From JALYYC01 sp963795805 (GTDB lineage Bacteria; Chloroflexota; Dormibacteria; CF-121), in the NCBI GenBank assembly GCA_963795805.1, contig CAWCIV010000004.1:248001-312000 (forward strand): DNA of 64,000 nucleotides. Direction: 5' to 3'. The notes beneath the pieces were generated by a model, which was not told the DNA's origin, made no database searches, and was given only the letters and a program-made list of their open reading frames with translations. Positions 36,117 through 45,082 of this stretch are shown piece after piece; positions within the stretch are counted from its first letter, which is position 1, and each line of letters starts with the position of its first letter. Made by a program: the position numbers and the translations under genes.

Positions 36117-37117
36117 CAACGTACCGCGATTCGGGCGTCGACATCGACGCCGGCAACCGCACGGTCGAAATGATTCGGCCGCTGGCGGCATCGACCCAGG
36201 GACCGGAGGTGCTGGCCGGCATCGGGCCGTTCAGCGGCCTCTTCGCCCTCGATACCAGCCGCTACCGCGCGCCGATCCTCGTTGCCAGCACGGACGGCGT
36301 CGGAACCAAGGTCCTTCTGTCGATCGACGCCGGCCGGCATGGGACCATCGGCGCAGACCTGGTCAATCACTGCGTCAACGATGTGCTGACGGCGGGTGCC
36401 GATCCCCTTTTCTTTCTCGACTACGTCGCCACCGGCCGCCTCAACCCGCCGGTCATCGCGGAAGTCGTCGCCGGCATGGCCAATGCCTGCCGCCGCGTCG
36501 GCTGTGCGCTGCTGGGGGGCGAGACGGCCGAGATGCCGGGGGTCTACCACGATGCCACCTACGACATTGCCGGCTTCATGGTGGGCGTCTGCGAACGGGA
36601 GGCCTTGATCGACGGCCACGACATCCATGCCGGCGATGCGTTACTCGCCCTCCCCTCGACCGGCCTGCACACCAATGGGTACAGCCTGGCGCGGCGCGTG
36701 ATCCCCAAGCAATCCCTGACCCGGCCGATCGGGGACGGCGGCACGGTGCTCGATGCGCTGCTCGCGCCCCACCGTTCCTATCTGGAACCGGTGCGGCGCC
36801 TCCGCCAGACCGTCACGGTCAAGGGTCTCGCGCACATCACGGGGGGCGGTGTCGTTGGAAACCTACCGCGGATCCTTCCCCAGGGAGTCGGTGCGCGGAT
36901 CCATCGCGGCAGCTGGCCGGAGCCCGAGATCTTCTCCTACCTCGCACCCTTCATCCCCGACGACGAGATGTGGCGAACCTTCAACATGGGGCTCGGGATG
37001 ATCGTCGTCGTGGACGACGCGAATGTGGCCGCGGCCATGGATACGCTCCAGGGCGAGGTCTTTCAGGTTGGAGAGATCGTGCCGTCCGAACAGCGGCGGG
37101 TCCAGATCGTCGAGTGA
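36113..37117 (+). CDS. purM: Phosphoribosylformylglycinamidine cyclo-ligase (AIR synthase)
   Basis: 334 residues; closes the imidazole ring of AIR using ATP. Landmarks are GVDIDAGNRTVEMIRPL at the N-terminus, ASTDGVGTKVLLSI, GADLVNHCVNDVLTAGADPLFFLDY, LLGGETAEMPGVYHDATYDIAGF, LPSTGLHTNGYSLAR and AHITGGGVVGNLPRILP. ATG 36113 overlaps purF; the stop overlaps the purN GTG. It uses the FGAM made by PurL/Q/S. Confidence 0.97.
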   Translation: MTTYRDSGVDIDAGNRTVEMIRPLAASTQGPEVLAGIGPFSGLFALDTSRYRAPILVASTDGVGTKVLLSIDAGRHGTIGADLVNHCVNDVLTAGADPLFFLDYVATGRLNPPVIAEVVAGMANACRRVGCALLGGETAEMPGVYHDATYDIAGFMVGVCEREALIDGHDIHAGDALLALPSTGLHTNGYSLARRVIPKQSLTRPIGDGGTVLDALLAPHRSYLEPVRRLRQTVTVKGLAHITGGGVVGNLPRILPQGVGARIHRGSWPEPEIFSYLAPFIPDDEMWRTFNMGLGMIVVVDDANVAAAMDTLQGEVFQVGEIVPSEQRRVQIVE

Positions 37118-37704
37118 GCCGCCTTCGGGTTGGGGTACTGGTCTCCGGCCAGGGCAGCAACCTGCAAGCCCTGATTCAGGCCGGCCGTGACCCGACGTAC
37201 CCGGCTCGCGTCGTGGTTGTGCTCGCCAATCGCGACTGTCCGGCGCTCGACTACGCCCGGAAGGGAGGGATCACACGTGCCGTCTTCGACGCGCGCGCGT
37301 ACCCCGACCGAAAGGGGCGCGATCTCGAGATGGTGAAGACGCTTCGCTTCCACGATGTCGATCTGGTGGTGTGCGCGGGCTACGATGCCATCCTGACGCC
37401 GGCCTTCACGCACCAGTTTGCCGGCCGCATCATCAATATCCATCCCTCGCTGCTGCCGGCCTTTGGCGGCACGATGGATGCGATTGGCATGGCGTTGACG
37501 AGTGGGGTGAACGAGACCGGCTGCACCGTACACATCGTGACCGACGACGTCGACGCCGGCCCGATCCTGGCCCAGTGCCGGGTGGCGATTCGCCCCGACG
37601 ATACGGTCGACTCGCTCCGGGACCGCATCCACCAGGAAGAACATCTCCTGCTCCCGGTCGTCGTCCGGCGCCTCGCCGGGCAGGTGCTGCCGCTTCCAGT
37701 GTGA
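37114..37704 (+). CDS. purN: Phosphoribosylglycinamide formyltransferase
   Basis: 196 residues; transfers a formyl group from 10-formyl-THF to GAR. Landmarks are VLVSGQGSNLQALI (phosphate loop), VVCAGYDAILTPAF and the catalytic block IINIHPSLLPAFGG with His, then TGCTVHIVTDDVDAGPILAQ with Asp. GQGSN replaces the more common GNGSN. GTG 37114 overlaps purM, and the stop overlaps the purH GTG. Confidence 0.96.
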   Translation: MSRLRVGVLVSGQGSNLQALIQAGRDPTYPARVVVVLANRDCPALDYARKGGITRAVFDARAYPDRKGRDLEMVKTLRFHDVDLVVCAGYDAILTPAFTHQFAGRIINIHPSLLPAFGGTMDAIGMALTSGVNETGCTVHIVTDDVDAGPILAQCRVAIRPDDTVDSLRDRIHQEEHLLLPVVVRRLAGQVLPLPV

Positions 37705-39221
37705 ACGCGCTGCTCAGCGTTTCCGACAAGACCGGATTGGTCGAGTTTGCTCGCGGACTACACGGACTCGGAATCCGCCTGTTCGCCACCGGTGGGACCG
37801 AAGGTGCGCTCCACGCTGCCGGCATTCCGGTCAGCAGCCTGCAGGATCTGACCGGGTTTCCCGAGCTCCTCGACGGCCGGGTCAAGACGTTACATCCCCA
37901 TGTGCACGCCGGGATCCTCGCTCGCCGCGACGAGCCGCGCCACCTGGAGGAACTTGCGGAGCGTGGGTTGCAACTCATCGACCTGGTGGTGGTCAACCTC
38001 TATCCGTTCACCGAGGCCGTCGCCGCTGGAGCGACCGGGCTGGCCGCCATCGAGTCGATCGACATCGGTGGCGTCACGCTGCTTCGGGCCGCGGCCAAGA
38101 ACCACGAGCATGTTCTGCCGGTGGTGCGGCCGAATGATTACGCCGCGGTCCTTTCGGCCCTCCAGGCGCCCGAGGGTGCGACGCCGGCATTCCGTCGCCA
38201 TCTCGCCGCGGTGGCCTTCGGCCACACGGCCGCCTACGACGCCGCCATCTGTGATCACCTTCGTGGCGCTCACCCGCCTCCGCCGTTGCCGCAAGACTTC
38301 ACCCTCGGGGGCCGCAAGGTCCGGGACCTTCGCTATGGCGAGAACCCACACCAGGGTGCCGCCCTCTACCGGACGATCGAGGGTGGAGGCATTGCCGGAG
38401 CGAAGCAGTGGCAGGGCCTGGAGCTTTCCTACAACAATCTGCTGGATGCCCAGGCGGCCTGGTCGCTGGTAAGCGACTTCGCCGAGCCGGCGGTGGCGAT
38501 CATCAAACACGCCAACCCCTGCGGCGTCGCGCTGGGGGCAGATCCCGCGGAAGGGTTCGACCGCGCGCTTTCGGCCGATCGCCGCTCCGCATTCGGCGGC
38601 ATCGTCGGCTTCAACCGGCCGGTTGACGCTGCCGCGGCGCGGAGCCTCACCTCGACGTTTCTCGAGGTTGTGGTCGGTCCATCCTTCGCCGAGGACGCGC
38701 TCGAAACGCTCAGGGCCAAGCCCAAGCTCCGGGTCCTGCAGCCGGGCGGCGGCCCGTCGGCCATCCCCCTTGATGCCCGGCCGATCACCGGGGGCTTCCT
38801 GATCCAGACCGGCGACGTGAGCGGGGTTGCGCTGGGCGAGGCGCGCATCGTGACCTCCACCGAGCCCGACGATGAAACCTGGAAGGATCTCCAATTCGCC
38901 TGGACGGTGGTGAAGCACGTACGCTCGAATGCCATCGTGCTGGTGCAGGAGCGGATCGCGGTTGGCATCGGTGCCGGGCAGATGAACCGCGTCGAGGCGG
39001 TCGAACTGGCGGTGCATCGGGCTGGAGAGCGGGCCAGGGGTGCCGTGCTCGCCAGCGATGGCTTTTTCCCCTATCCCGACGGCGTCGAAGTCGCCGCTGC
39101 CGCGGGCGTTCGCGCCATCGTCCAGCCAGGCGGCTCGGTCAAGGATAGCGAGGCGATCGCGGCCGCGGACAAGGCGGGCATCGCGATGGTCCTGACCGGC
39201 GAACGCCACTTCAAGCACTGA
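37701..39221 (+). CDS. purH: Bifunctional AICAR transformylase / IMP cyclohydrolase
   Basis: 506 residues; the last two steps to IMP. The cyclohydrolase half has LLSVSDKTGLVEFARGL, ATGGTEGALHAAGIPV and GRVKTLHPHVHAGIL, then VVVNLYPF and ESIDIGGVTLLRAAAKNH. The transformylase half has LRYGENPHQGAALY, the catalytic Lys-His in AIIKHANPCGVA, SAFGGIVGFN, and MNRVEAVELAVHRAG. GTG 37701 overlaps purN. It is the last gene of the operon; no strong terminator is seen before the FMN riboswitch. Confidence 0.97.
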   Translation: MNALLSVSDKTGLVEFARGLHGLGIRLFATGGTEGALHAAGIPVSSLQDLTGFPELLDGRVKTLHPHVHAGILARRDEPRHLEELAERGLQLIDLVVVNLYPFTEAVAAGATGLAAIESIDIGGVTLLRAAAKNHEHVLPVVRPNDYAAVLSALQAPEGATPAFRRHLAAVAFGHTAAYDAAICDHLRGAHPPPPLPQDFTLGGRKVRDLRYGENPHQGAALYRTIEGGGIAGAKQWQGLELSYNNLLDAQAAWSLVSDFAEPAVAIIKHANPCGVALGADPAEGFDRALSADRRSAFGGIVGFNRPVDAAAARSLTSTFLEVVVGPSFAEDALETLRAKPKLRVLQPGGGPSAIPLDARPITGGFLIQTGDVSGVALGEARIVTSTEPDDETWKDLQFAWTVVKHVRSNAIVLVQERIAVGIGAGQMNRVEAVELAVHRAGERARGAVLASDGFFPYPDGVEVAAAAGVRAIVQPGGSVKDSEAIAAADKAGIAMVLTGERHFKH

Positions 39222-39252
39222 GCTGGCTGTTGACCGATGCTATGCTGATTCC

Positions 39253-39381
39253 GGTCCTTCGGGGCAGGGGTGAAATTCCCCGATCGGCGGTATAGCCCGC
39301 GAGCGTCGTGCGACGCATGACCCGGTGACGGCGTAGCGCCCACTCCGGGGCCGACCGTACAGTCGGGATGAAAGAAGGCCT
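39253..39381 (+). ncRNA. FMN riboswitch (RFN element)
   Basis: The conserved RFN core is plain: GGGGCAGGGGTGAAATTCCC, GATCGGCGGTATAGCCCGCGAGC spread over 39278-39304, GACCCGGTGACGGCG, and CCGACCGTACAGTCGGGATG. The closing P1 helix is CCTTC (39256-39260) with GAAGG (39374-39378). It binds flavin mononucleotide and lowers expression of the gene downstream. A TATGCT (39241-39246) could be the -10. Just past P1 the sequence GAAGGCCTTC can pair with itself or compete with P1. The controlled gene is an EamA transporter, not rib genes. Confidence 0.95.
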
Positions 39382-39436
39382 TCGGATGGCGCGCAGCCAT
39401 CCCGCCGATGCCCCGACGGCCAAGGGAGAGTTGTCG

Positions 39437-40429
39437 ATGGCCGCGACGACGAGGCAATCGGAGACGGTGAGCCGGCGGACCAATCTCATGGATCGTTTTT
39501 CTGTGGTGCTGGTCGCGGTGGCGGCCACGCTGTGGGCATCCGACACCTACTTTCGCGCCCAACTGATCCCGCATCTGAAACCGACGCAGATCGTCGTCCT
39601 GGAGGATGCGCTCATCAGCCTGTTCCTTACGGTCTTCCTCGTGCGGGGCATCCCGGAGATGCGGCGCCTGACCTCGCGCGGTTGGCTGGCGATCGGTCTG
39701 ATCGGCCTTGGCCCGCAGGCCATCGCCACCGTCCTCTTCACGACCTCGTTTGCGTATGGCCACTATGCGGAAACCTTCGTCCTCCAGCAGACCCAGCCCC
39801 TGCTGGCCATCCTGCTCGCCTGGATCGTGCTCGGCGAGCGCCGGCGCCCCTGGTTCTGGCCGGCGGCCGGGGTCGCCGTGATCGGCGTCTACCTGGTCGT
39901 GTTCGCGCAGAATTTGGCCGCTCCCTTCTCCGACCTGCAGCACGGCCGCCTCGAGGCTGGCCTCTATGCACTGGGCGCGGCAGCGTTGTGGGCCAGTGGC
40001 ACCGTGCTCGGCCGCTTCGTGCTCGGAACGCTCACGTTCCCGACGACGACCGCCCTGCGCTTCACCCTCGCCCTCCCGGTGCTGGTCGTGATCGTGCTGG
40101 TCCAGAGCGGTCCGTCGGGCTTTACGCATTACCACGCCGCCGATGCGCTGCCGTTCCTCGGAATCGCGCTGATTCCGGGCCTCTTCGCCCTCCTCCTCTA
40201 TTACCGCGCCCTGTCAAGCACGCCGGCGACGCTCGCCACGATCGCCGAGATGGCGTTTCCTGTGGCGGCGACCTTCATCGCATCAGCGCCGCCGCCCTAT
40301 GGTTTCAACCAGCCGCTCTACCTGCCGCAGTTTCTCGGCACGGCCCTCCTGATCGGCGTCATCGTCTTCCTCAACTGGACCAAGGTGCGGCGGCCACCAG
40401 TGGTCGTGGAGACCGAAGCCGTCGCCTGA
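39437..40429 (+). CDS. EamA/DMT family transporter, probable flavin (riboflavin) importer
   Basis: About 330 residues from ATG 39437, preceded by GGGAGAG; the frame is open back to 39368, but that ATG lies in the riboswitch. It has about ten membrane helices in two EamA halves: FSVVLVAVAATLWASDTYF, WLAIGLIGLGPQAIATVLF, LLAILLAWIVLGERRRPWFW, ALGAAALWASGTVLGRFVL and FLGIALIPGLFALLLYYRAL. The FMN riboswitch in its leader links it to flavin; riboflavin importers of the DMT/EamA type (RibN) are known, so uptake of riboflavin is likely but not shown. Another substrate is possible. Confidence 0.85.
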   Translation: MAATTRQSETVSRRTNLMDRFSVVLVAVAATLWASDTYFRAQLIPHLKPTQIVVLEDALISLFLTVFLVRGIPEMRRLTSRGWLAIGLIGLGPQAIATVLFTTSFAYGHYAETFVLQQTQPLLAILLAWIVLGERRRPWFWPAAGVAVIGVYLVVFAQNLAAPFSDLQHGRLEAGLYALGAAALWASGTVLGRFVLGTLTFPTTTALRFTLALPVLVVIVLVQSGPSGFTHYHAADALPFLGIALIPGLFALLLYYRALSSTPATLATIAEMAFPVAATFIASAPPPYGFNQPLYLPQFLGTALLIGVIVFLNWTKVRRPPVVVETEAVA

Positions 40430-40500
40430 CAGACCGATGCACCGGACGTCCCGTGCCTGTGGAAAACTCCGACACGCAGCTGTCGTAAACCGCTGCCATA

Positions 40501-42264
40501 ATGCGGGCGGCTTTGAAGAAAGAACGTCGCACCTGGGTCCTCCCCGAGCCGCTCCGCGCACTGCCAGGATTGGAGGCCTATTCGCCGGTCTTTCGGCAGA
40601 TCCTTCATGGGCGGAGCGTCACCCAGCCTCGCCAGCTGGACCGCTGGTTGGTCAGCGACCTGAGCCAGGCCCCCGATCCTTTTCTCCTCAAAGACATGGC
40701 GAAGGCGTGCGACCTGATTGGCGACGCGGTCGTAAGGGGTCGGCGGATCGCCATCTATGGCGACTACGACGCCGACGGCGTGACGGCCTGTGTGACGCTT
40801 GCCCGCGGCCTGCGGTCGGTTGGCGCCGAGGTCATCACCTATATCCCCAACCGGTTCACCGAAGGGTACGGGCTCAACGGCGAGGCGCTGAAGGAGCTCG
40901 CCAGTCGGGGCGTGTCACTCGTCATCACCTGCGACTGCGGAACCAACTCGGTCGAGGTCGCTGCTGACCGACCGGCGGGGATGCAGTTGATCGTCACCGA
41001 CCACCATGAAGTCGGCGTGGAGCGGCCCCCGGTCGATGCCCTGATCAACCCCAAGCAGCCGGACTGCGGCTATCCCTTCGATGGCCTGGCCGCCTGCGGG
41101 GTCGCCTATAAGTTGCTGGTCGCGCTCGAGCAGCGCACCTTTCCTGGGCGGATCGACCCGGCCGCATCGCTCGACGCGGTCGCGCTGGGCACGGTCGCGG
41201 ACGTTGTCCCGCTCCATGCGGAGAATCGCGCCATCGTCCGCGCCGGGCTGCGGCGACTGATGGAGGACCCCGGCCATGGCTGTGCCGCGCTGCTGGCGGT
41301 CGCCGGCATCAAGGGCCCGGTCACCGCCGAGCATCTCGCCTTTCAACTCGGCCCGCGCATCAACGCCGCGGGACGCATGGAGGATGCGGTGCTCGCGCTC
41401 GATCTCTTGATGGCCGACTCGCGTGAAGCCGCCGAGCCGATGGCTGCCCGCCTGCATGAGCAGAATGCGCAGCGGCAGCAGTTGACCGCCGAGATCGTGC
41501 GCCAGGCGAAGGCGCAGGTCGCCGAGCTCGGCGACGACGCGCCCGTCATCGTGCTGGGGGCCCAGGACTGGCCTCTCGGGGTCCTCGGTCTCGCCGCCAG
41601 CCGGCTCGTCGAGGAGTTTTACCGACCAACCTTCATTTTCAACATGGACGGCGACGAGTGGCGTGGATCGGCGCGCAGTATCGAGGGCTTTCACCTCGTG
41701 GACTGTTTGCAGCATTGCGCGCCCCTGCTCCATCGATTCGGTGGGCATGCGATGGCCGCGGGCCTGACGGTCCGTCGTGAGCAGTTCCCGGCGTTGCAGG
41801 AATGCCTTCGCGACTACGCCGCCCAACGCCTTGATCGCGTGGCGTTCTCGCGCCCGATCAAGGTCGAGGCGAGCGCATCCCTGGCCGACCTGAAGCCGAG
41901 TCTCCACCAGGAAATCCAGATGCTCGCGCCCTTTGGCGTCGGCAATCGCGAACCCCTGCTCATCAGCAGGGGTGTCGAGGTCCTGCGCGCCGAGACGTTT
42001 GGCACGGGGGCCCGCCACCTGCGGCTGCAGGTGAAAGACCGAACGGCCAGCGCCGAGGCCTTCGCCTTCGACAAGGGAAGCGCCGCCGCGCATCTCCCCA
42101 GGGGCCGGCGCATCGATGTCATCTACGGGCTCGATCGCGAGCGCTGGGACGGCCTTGATCGGGTTCGGCTCCACCTCAAGGACCTCCGGCCATCGGCCGA
42201 GCCTGTGGTCATTCCGCTTGACAGCGGGATTGCTTTACGAAACCAAACCCCTGTGCTACGGTAA
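40501..42264 (+). CDS. recJ: Single-stranded-DNA-specific exonuclease RecJ
   Basis: 587 residues of the DHH phosphoesterase family; a 5'-3' ssDNA exonuclease in recombination and repair. Catalytic motifs: YGDYDADGVTACVTLARGL (DxD), CDCGTNSVE, VTDHHEVG (DHH), ALGTVADVVPL, and the DHHA1 part with GPRINAAGRM, GSARSIEGFHLVDCL and RFGGHAMAAGLTV. A C-terminal OB domain (residues about 460-560) follows. ATG 40501 or TTG 40513; CATAAT around 40498-40503 looks like a -10 and would favour a leaderless start at the TTG. It is not in an operon with the transporter upstream (71 bases). Confidence 0.96.
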   Translation: MRAALKKERRTWVLPEPLRALPGLEAYSPVFRQILHGRSVTQPRQLDRWLVSDLSQAPDPFLLKDMAKACDLIGDAVVRGRRIAIYGDYDADGVTACVTLARGLRSVGAEVITYIPNRFTEGYGLNGEALKELASRGVSLVITCDCGTNSVEVAADRPAGMQLIVTDHHEVGVERPPVDALINPKQPDCGYPFDGLAACGVAYKLLVALEQRTFPGRIDPAASLDAVALGTVADVVPLHAENRAIVRAGLRRLMEDPGHGCAALLAVAGIKGPVTAEHLAFQLGPRINAAGRMEDAVLALDLLMADSREAAEPMAARLHEQNAQRQQLTAEIVRQAKAQVAELGDDAPVIVLGAQDWPLGVLGLAASRLVEEFYRPTFIFNMDGDEWRGSARSIEGFHLVDCLQHCAPLLHRFGGHAMAAGLTVRREQFPALQECLRDYAAQRLDRVAFSRPIKVEASASLADLKPSLHQEIQMLAPFGVGNREPLLISRGVEVLRAETFGTGARHLRLQVKDRTASAEAFAFDKGSAAAHLPRGRRIDVIYGLDRERWDGLDRVRLHLKDLRPSAEPVVIPLDSGIALRNQTPVLR

Positions 42265-42318
42265 GAGCCTGGTGCTTGGGGAAGGGCACCTTGTTTAGCA
42301 ACAGGTAACAGAGGCAGG

Positions 42319-43728
42319 ATGCTGGACGAGGTTCGCACTCCAAGGCTGATGATCGCCGGCACCGCGAGTAGTGTCGGCAAGACGACGATCACCGCGGGCC
42401 TCATTGCCGCCTTCAAGGCTCGCGGACTTACCGTGCAGGCCTTCAAGGTCGGCCCCGACTTCATCGACCCCGCCTACCTCGCCCACGTCAGCGGCAGGCC
42501 CTGCCGGAACCTTGACTCGTGGATGCTCGGTGAAGGCGCGCTGCGGCAGGTGCTGGCGCACGGTTCGGTCGGCGCGGACCTTGTGATCATCGAGGGAATG
42601 ATGGGTCTCTTCGACGGAAGAGGAGGGAACACCGAGGGCAGCACCGCCGAGGTCGCCCTGACAACGCGAGCCCCGGTCGTATTGATCATCGACGTCGCCC
42701 AGGTGGCCGAAAGCGCGGCGGCGATCGCGCTCGGCTTCAAGTCGTACGCGGGCCCGCTCAAGATCGCGGGCGTCTTGCTCAACAACGTCGGCTCGGACGA
42801 TCATCGGCGCAGTGTCGAGGAGGCGATCTGGAACGGAGCCAAGCTGCCGGTGCTCGGCGCGCTGCCGGCGATGCCCGAGCTCGGCATTCCCGAGCGCCAG
42901 CTCGGCCTCCTCCCGGTCCTGGAGAACAAGGCATGGGATCGCATGATCGCCCTGCTGGCGGAGGTGATCGAGCGACAGGTCGACCTCGACCTGCTGTTGC
43001 GGATTGCGCGCAAGGCGGAGCTGGTTCCGCTGGTTCCGAACAAAGTCTTCCAGGACAAGCCCGCAACCGGCCGGCCGGTGCGCATCGCCGTCGCCTATGA
43101 CGAAGCCTTCAACTTCTATTACCCGGAGAACCTCGAGCTGATGGAGGAGCATGGGGCCGAGGTCGTTCCCTTCAGTCCCCTCGAAGACGCCGCGCTCCCG
43201 CCGGACGTGGCCGGCGTCTATCTCGGCGGCGGTTTTCCAGAGGTCTTCGCCGAGCCACTGGCCAGCAATCACTCGATGGCCGAATCGCTCCAGCGCGCGC
43301 ACCGTAGCGGGATGCCCATCTACGCCGAATGCGGCGGGCTGATGTACCTATCGCGGTCGCTGCAAACCGAGGCCGGGGTGCGTCATCGGATGGTCGGGAT
43401 CGTCCCCGTCGACGTCGAGATGGACGGTGAGGTGCACCGCTTTGGCTATCGCCAGATCATGACGCTCGAGAACAGCCTCCTCGCCGCCAAAGGGCAGTTC
43501 TATCGAGGACACGAATTCCACTGGAGCCGGATCCTGAACCTGGACCCGGCCACAAGGCCCGCCTATCAGATGACCAACGCGGAAGGCGACGTGATCGGCT
43601 ATGAGGGCGTCGTCATGCCCAACCTGTTGGCAAGCTACGTCCACCTCCATTTCGGCCAGAACCCGTCATTGGTGGAGAAGCTCCTGACCCACTGCCGCGA
43701 ATACAGCAGCGTGCACAGCGCCGCCTGA
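42319..43728 (+). CDS. cobB: Cobyrinate a,c-diamide synthase (CobB/CbiA)
   Basis: 469 residues; amidates side chains a and c of (hydrogeno)byrinate in B12 synthesis using glutamine and ATP. The N-terminal P-loop is RLMIAGTASSVGKTTITAGL, with FKVGPDFIDPAYL and the FDGRG motif of cobyrinate synthases. The C-terminal class I glutaminase domain has AVAYDEAFNFYYPENLELM, GVYLGGGFPEVFAEPLASN and the nucleophile Cys338 in YAECGGLMYLS; His is in YVHLHFGQ. No other cob genes or B12 riboswitch lie next to it, so it may serve salvage or a split pathway. It begins at ATG 42319 with GAGGCAGG upstream. Confidence 0.93.
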   Translation: MLDEVRTPRLMIAGTASSVGKTTITAGLIAAFKARGLTVQAFKVGPDFIDPAYLAHVSGRPCRNLDSWMLGEGALRQVLAHGSVGADLVIIEGMMGLFDGRGGNTEGSTAEVALTTRAPVVLIIDVAQVAESAAAIALGFKSYAGPLKIAGVLLNNVGSDDHRRSVEEAIWNGAKLPVLGALPAMPELGIPERQLGLLPVLENKAWDRMIALLAEVIERQVDLDLLLRIARKAELVPLVPNKVFQDKPATGRPVRIAVAYDEAFNFYYPENLELMEEHGAEVVPFSPLEDAALPPDVAGVYLGGGFPEVFAEPLASNHSMAESLQRAHRSGMPIYAECGGLMYLSRSLQTEAGVRHRMVGIVPVDVEMDGEVHRFGYRQIMTLENSLLAAKGQFYRGHEFHWSRILNLDPATRPAYQMTNAEGDVIGYEGVVMPNLLASYVHLHFGQNPSLVEKLLTHCREYSSVHSAA

Positions 43729-43778
43729 TCACCCTGACGGTTTGAATCGCGGGCCGGTTGGGCATTTACGGATAGATC

Positions 43779-44810
43779 ATGGCCACCCCGCAGTACAAGG
43801 ACTACTACCAGACGCTGGGGGTCCAACGGACCGCCACCGAGAAGGAGATCAAGTCCGCCTACCGGCGCCTCGCCCGCCAGTTCCACCCGGACATCAACAA
43901 GGACCCGAAGGCGACCGACCGGTTCAAGCTCATCAACGAGGCCTACGAGGTCCTCAGTGACCCCAAGAAGCGCACCAAATACGATCAGCTCGGCGCTGAT
44001 TGGGAGCGTGTCGAGCGCGAGCAGGAGTACGCCCGGCAGTACCAGTCGCAGCCGGGTGCCCAGGCCGGCGGCTTCGGCGATTTCAGTGATTTCTTCAACA
44101 CCTTCTTCTCCGGCGAGAGCGGCCGGTTCGCCGGCTTCGACACCGGCCGGCAGCGAACCGCAACCCGCGAGCGCGGCGAGGACATCGAGCATCCGATCGA
44201 GGTGAGTCTCGAGGAGGCGGCTCAGGGTGGCGAGCGCACGATCCAGACCGAGGTCCCCGAGCCATGTCCGACCTGCGGCGGCTCCGGGTATACGTCCGAG
44301 CGGCGCCAGGTCGGCAGTCGAACCGTCATGGAGACGGTGACCTGTCCAACCTGCGGCGGAACCGGCGTCCGGGCGAGCCGCCGGCAGATCCGGGTCACGA
44401 TCCCGGCCGGCGTTGCCGAGGGCTCACGCATCCGGGTTCGCGGTGAGGGCCAGCGAGGTGGCGAGCACGGCGATCTCTACCTCAAGGTGCATCTGCAAGC
44501 GCACCCCCGGTTCGCCGCCAAGGGCCGCGATCTGCACACCGCCCTCCCGGTCCTCGACGACCAGGCGGTGCTCGGCGACGAGGTCGTGGTGCCGACGCTC
44601 ACGGGTAGCCAGTTGCAGCTTCGGATACCCCCCGACAGCCAGGCCGGCCGGGTCTTTCGCCTGAAAGGGAAGGGCCTGCCAGGGCTCAAGAACGGCGTGC
44701 CGGGGGACCTCTACGCCACGCTGGAAATCCGTACCCCGGATCAGGTCACGCCGGAAATGCGGGAACTCTATGGGCGCCTCCGCCAGGCGCGGTCGGCGGC
44801 AAAACCCTAG
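43779..44810 (+). CDS. DnaJ-family co-chaperone with reduced zinc-finger domain
   Basis: 343 residues. J-domain DYYQTLGV..AYRRLARQFHPDINKD with HPD at 36-38, then a Gly/Phe-rich part (GGFGDFSDFFNTFF). The zinc region has only two Cys pairs, CPTCGGSG (Cys163, Cys166) and CPTCGGTG (Cys189, Cys192); full DnaJ has four. The two client-binding beta domains follow (IRVTIPAGVAEGSRIRVRGEG, LYLKVHLQAHPRF, GLPGLKNGVPGDLYATLEI). So it is between DnaJ and CbpA in shape. No dnaK or grpE is adjacent. The stop overlaps the stop of the convergent DUF2905 gene. Confidence 0.9.
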   Translation: MATPQYKDYYQTLGVQRTATEKEIKSAYRRLARQFHPDINKDPKATDRFKLINEAYEVLSDPKKRTKYDQLGADWERVEREQEYARQYQSQPGAQAGGFGDFSDFFNTFFSGESGRFAGFDTGRQRTATRERGEDIEHPIEVSLEEAAQGGERTIQTEVPEPCPTCGGSGYTSERRQVGSRTVMETVTCPTCGGTGVRASRRQIRVTIPAGVAEGSRIRVRGEGQRGGEHGDLYLKVHLQAHPRFAAKGRDLHTALPVLDDQAVLGDEVVVPTLTGSQLQLRIPPDSQAGRVFRLKGKGLPGLKNGVPGDLYATLEIRTPDQVTPEMRELYGRLRQARSAAKP

Positions 44811-45025
44811 CGGCTTCGAAAGAAGAGGTTCAGCAGGACCGTCAGGATCACGCTGATAATGATCCCCGACGCGAGCGGAATGTAGACGTGGGTGTTGCCC
44901 CGGCTGAACGAGAGGTCGCCGGGAAGCCGGCCCAGAAACGGAATCCTCCAGCCCGCGACGAGGAAGAGGCCCACGACCAGGATCAGTCCACCGACGACGA
45001 TCAGGAGCTTGCCGACTTCGGGCAC
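44807..45025 (-). CDS. DUF2905 family small membrane protein
   Basis: 72 residues with two membrane helices (LLIVVGGLILVVGLFLVAGW and YIPLASGIIISVILTVLLNLFF) joined by a loop with FLGRLPGDLSFSRGNTHVYIPL, the signature of DUF2905. Function is not known. Start ATG 45023-45025. Confidence 0.9.
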   Translation of the reverse strand: MPEVGKLLIVVGGLILVVGLFLVAGWRIPFLGRLPGDLSFSRGNTHVYIPLASGIIISVILTVLLNLFFRSR

Positions 45026-45082
45026 GATCAGATCCTACCCGCCCGACGGATCAGACAGCCCGGCCGGCCCTGACAGTCGGTC

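Noticed and set aside
40430..40500. Terminator after the EamA transporter
   Set aside because: The GCACCGGACGTCCCGTGC hairpin has a mismatch and no T run, so it was not listed.
42264..42319. Cobalamin riboswitch before cobB
   Set aside because: The 54-base gap is too short and has no B12-box; only small hairpins are seen.
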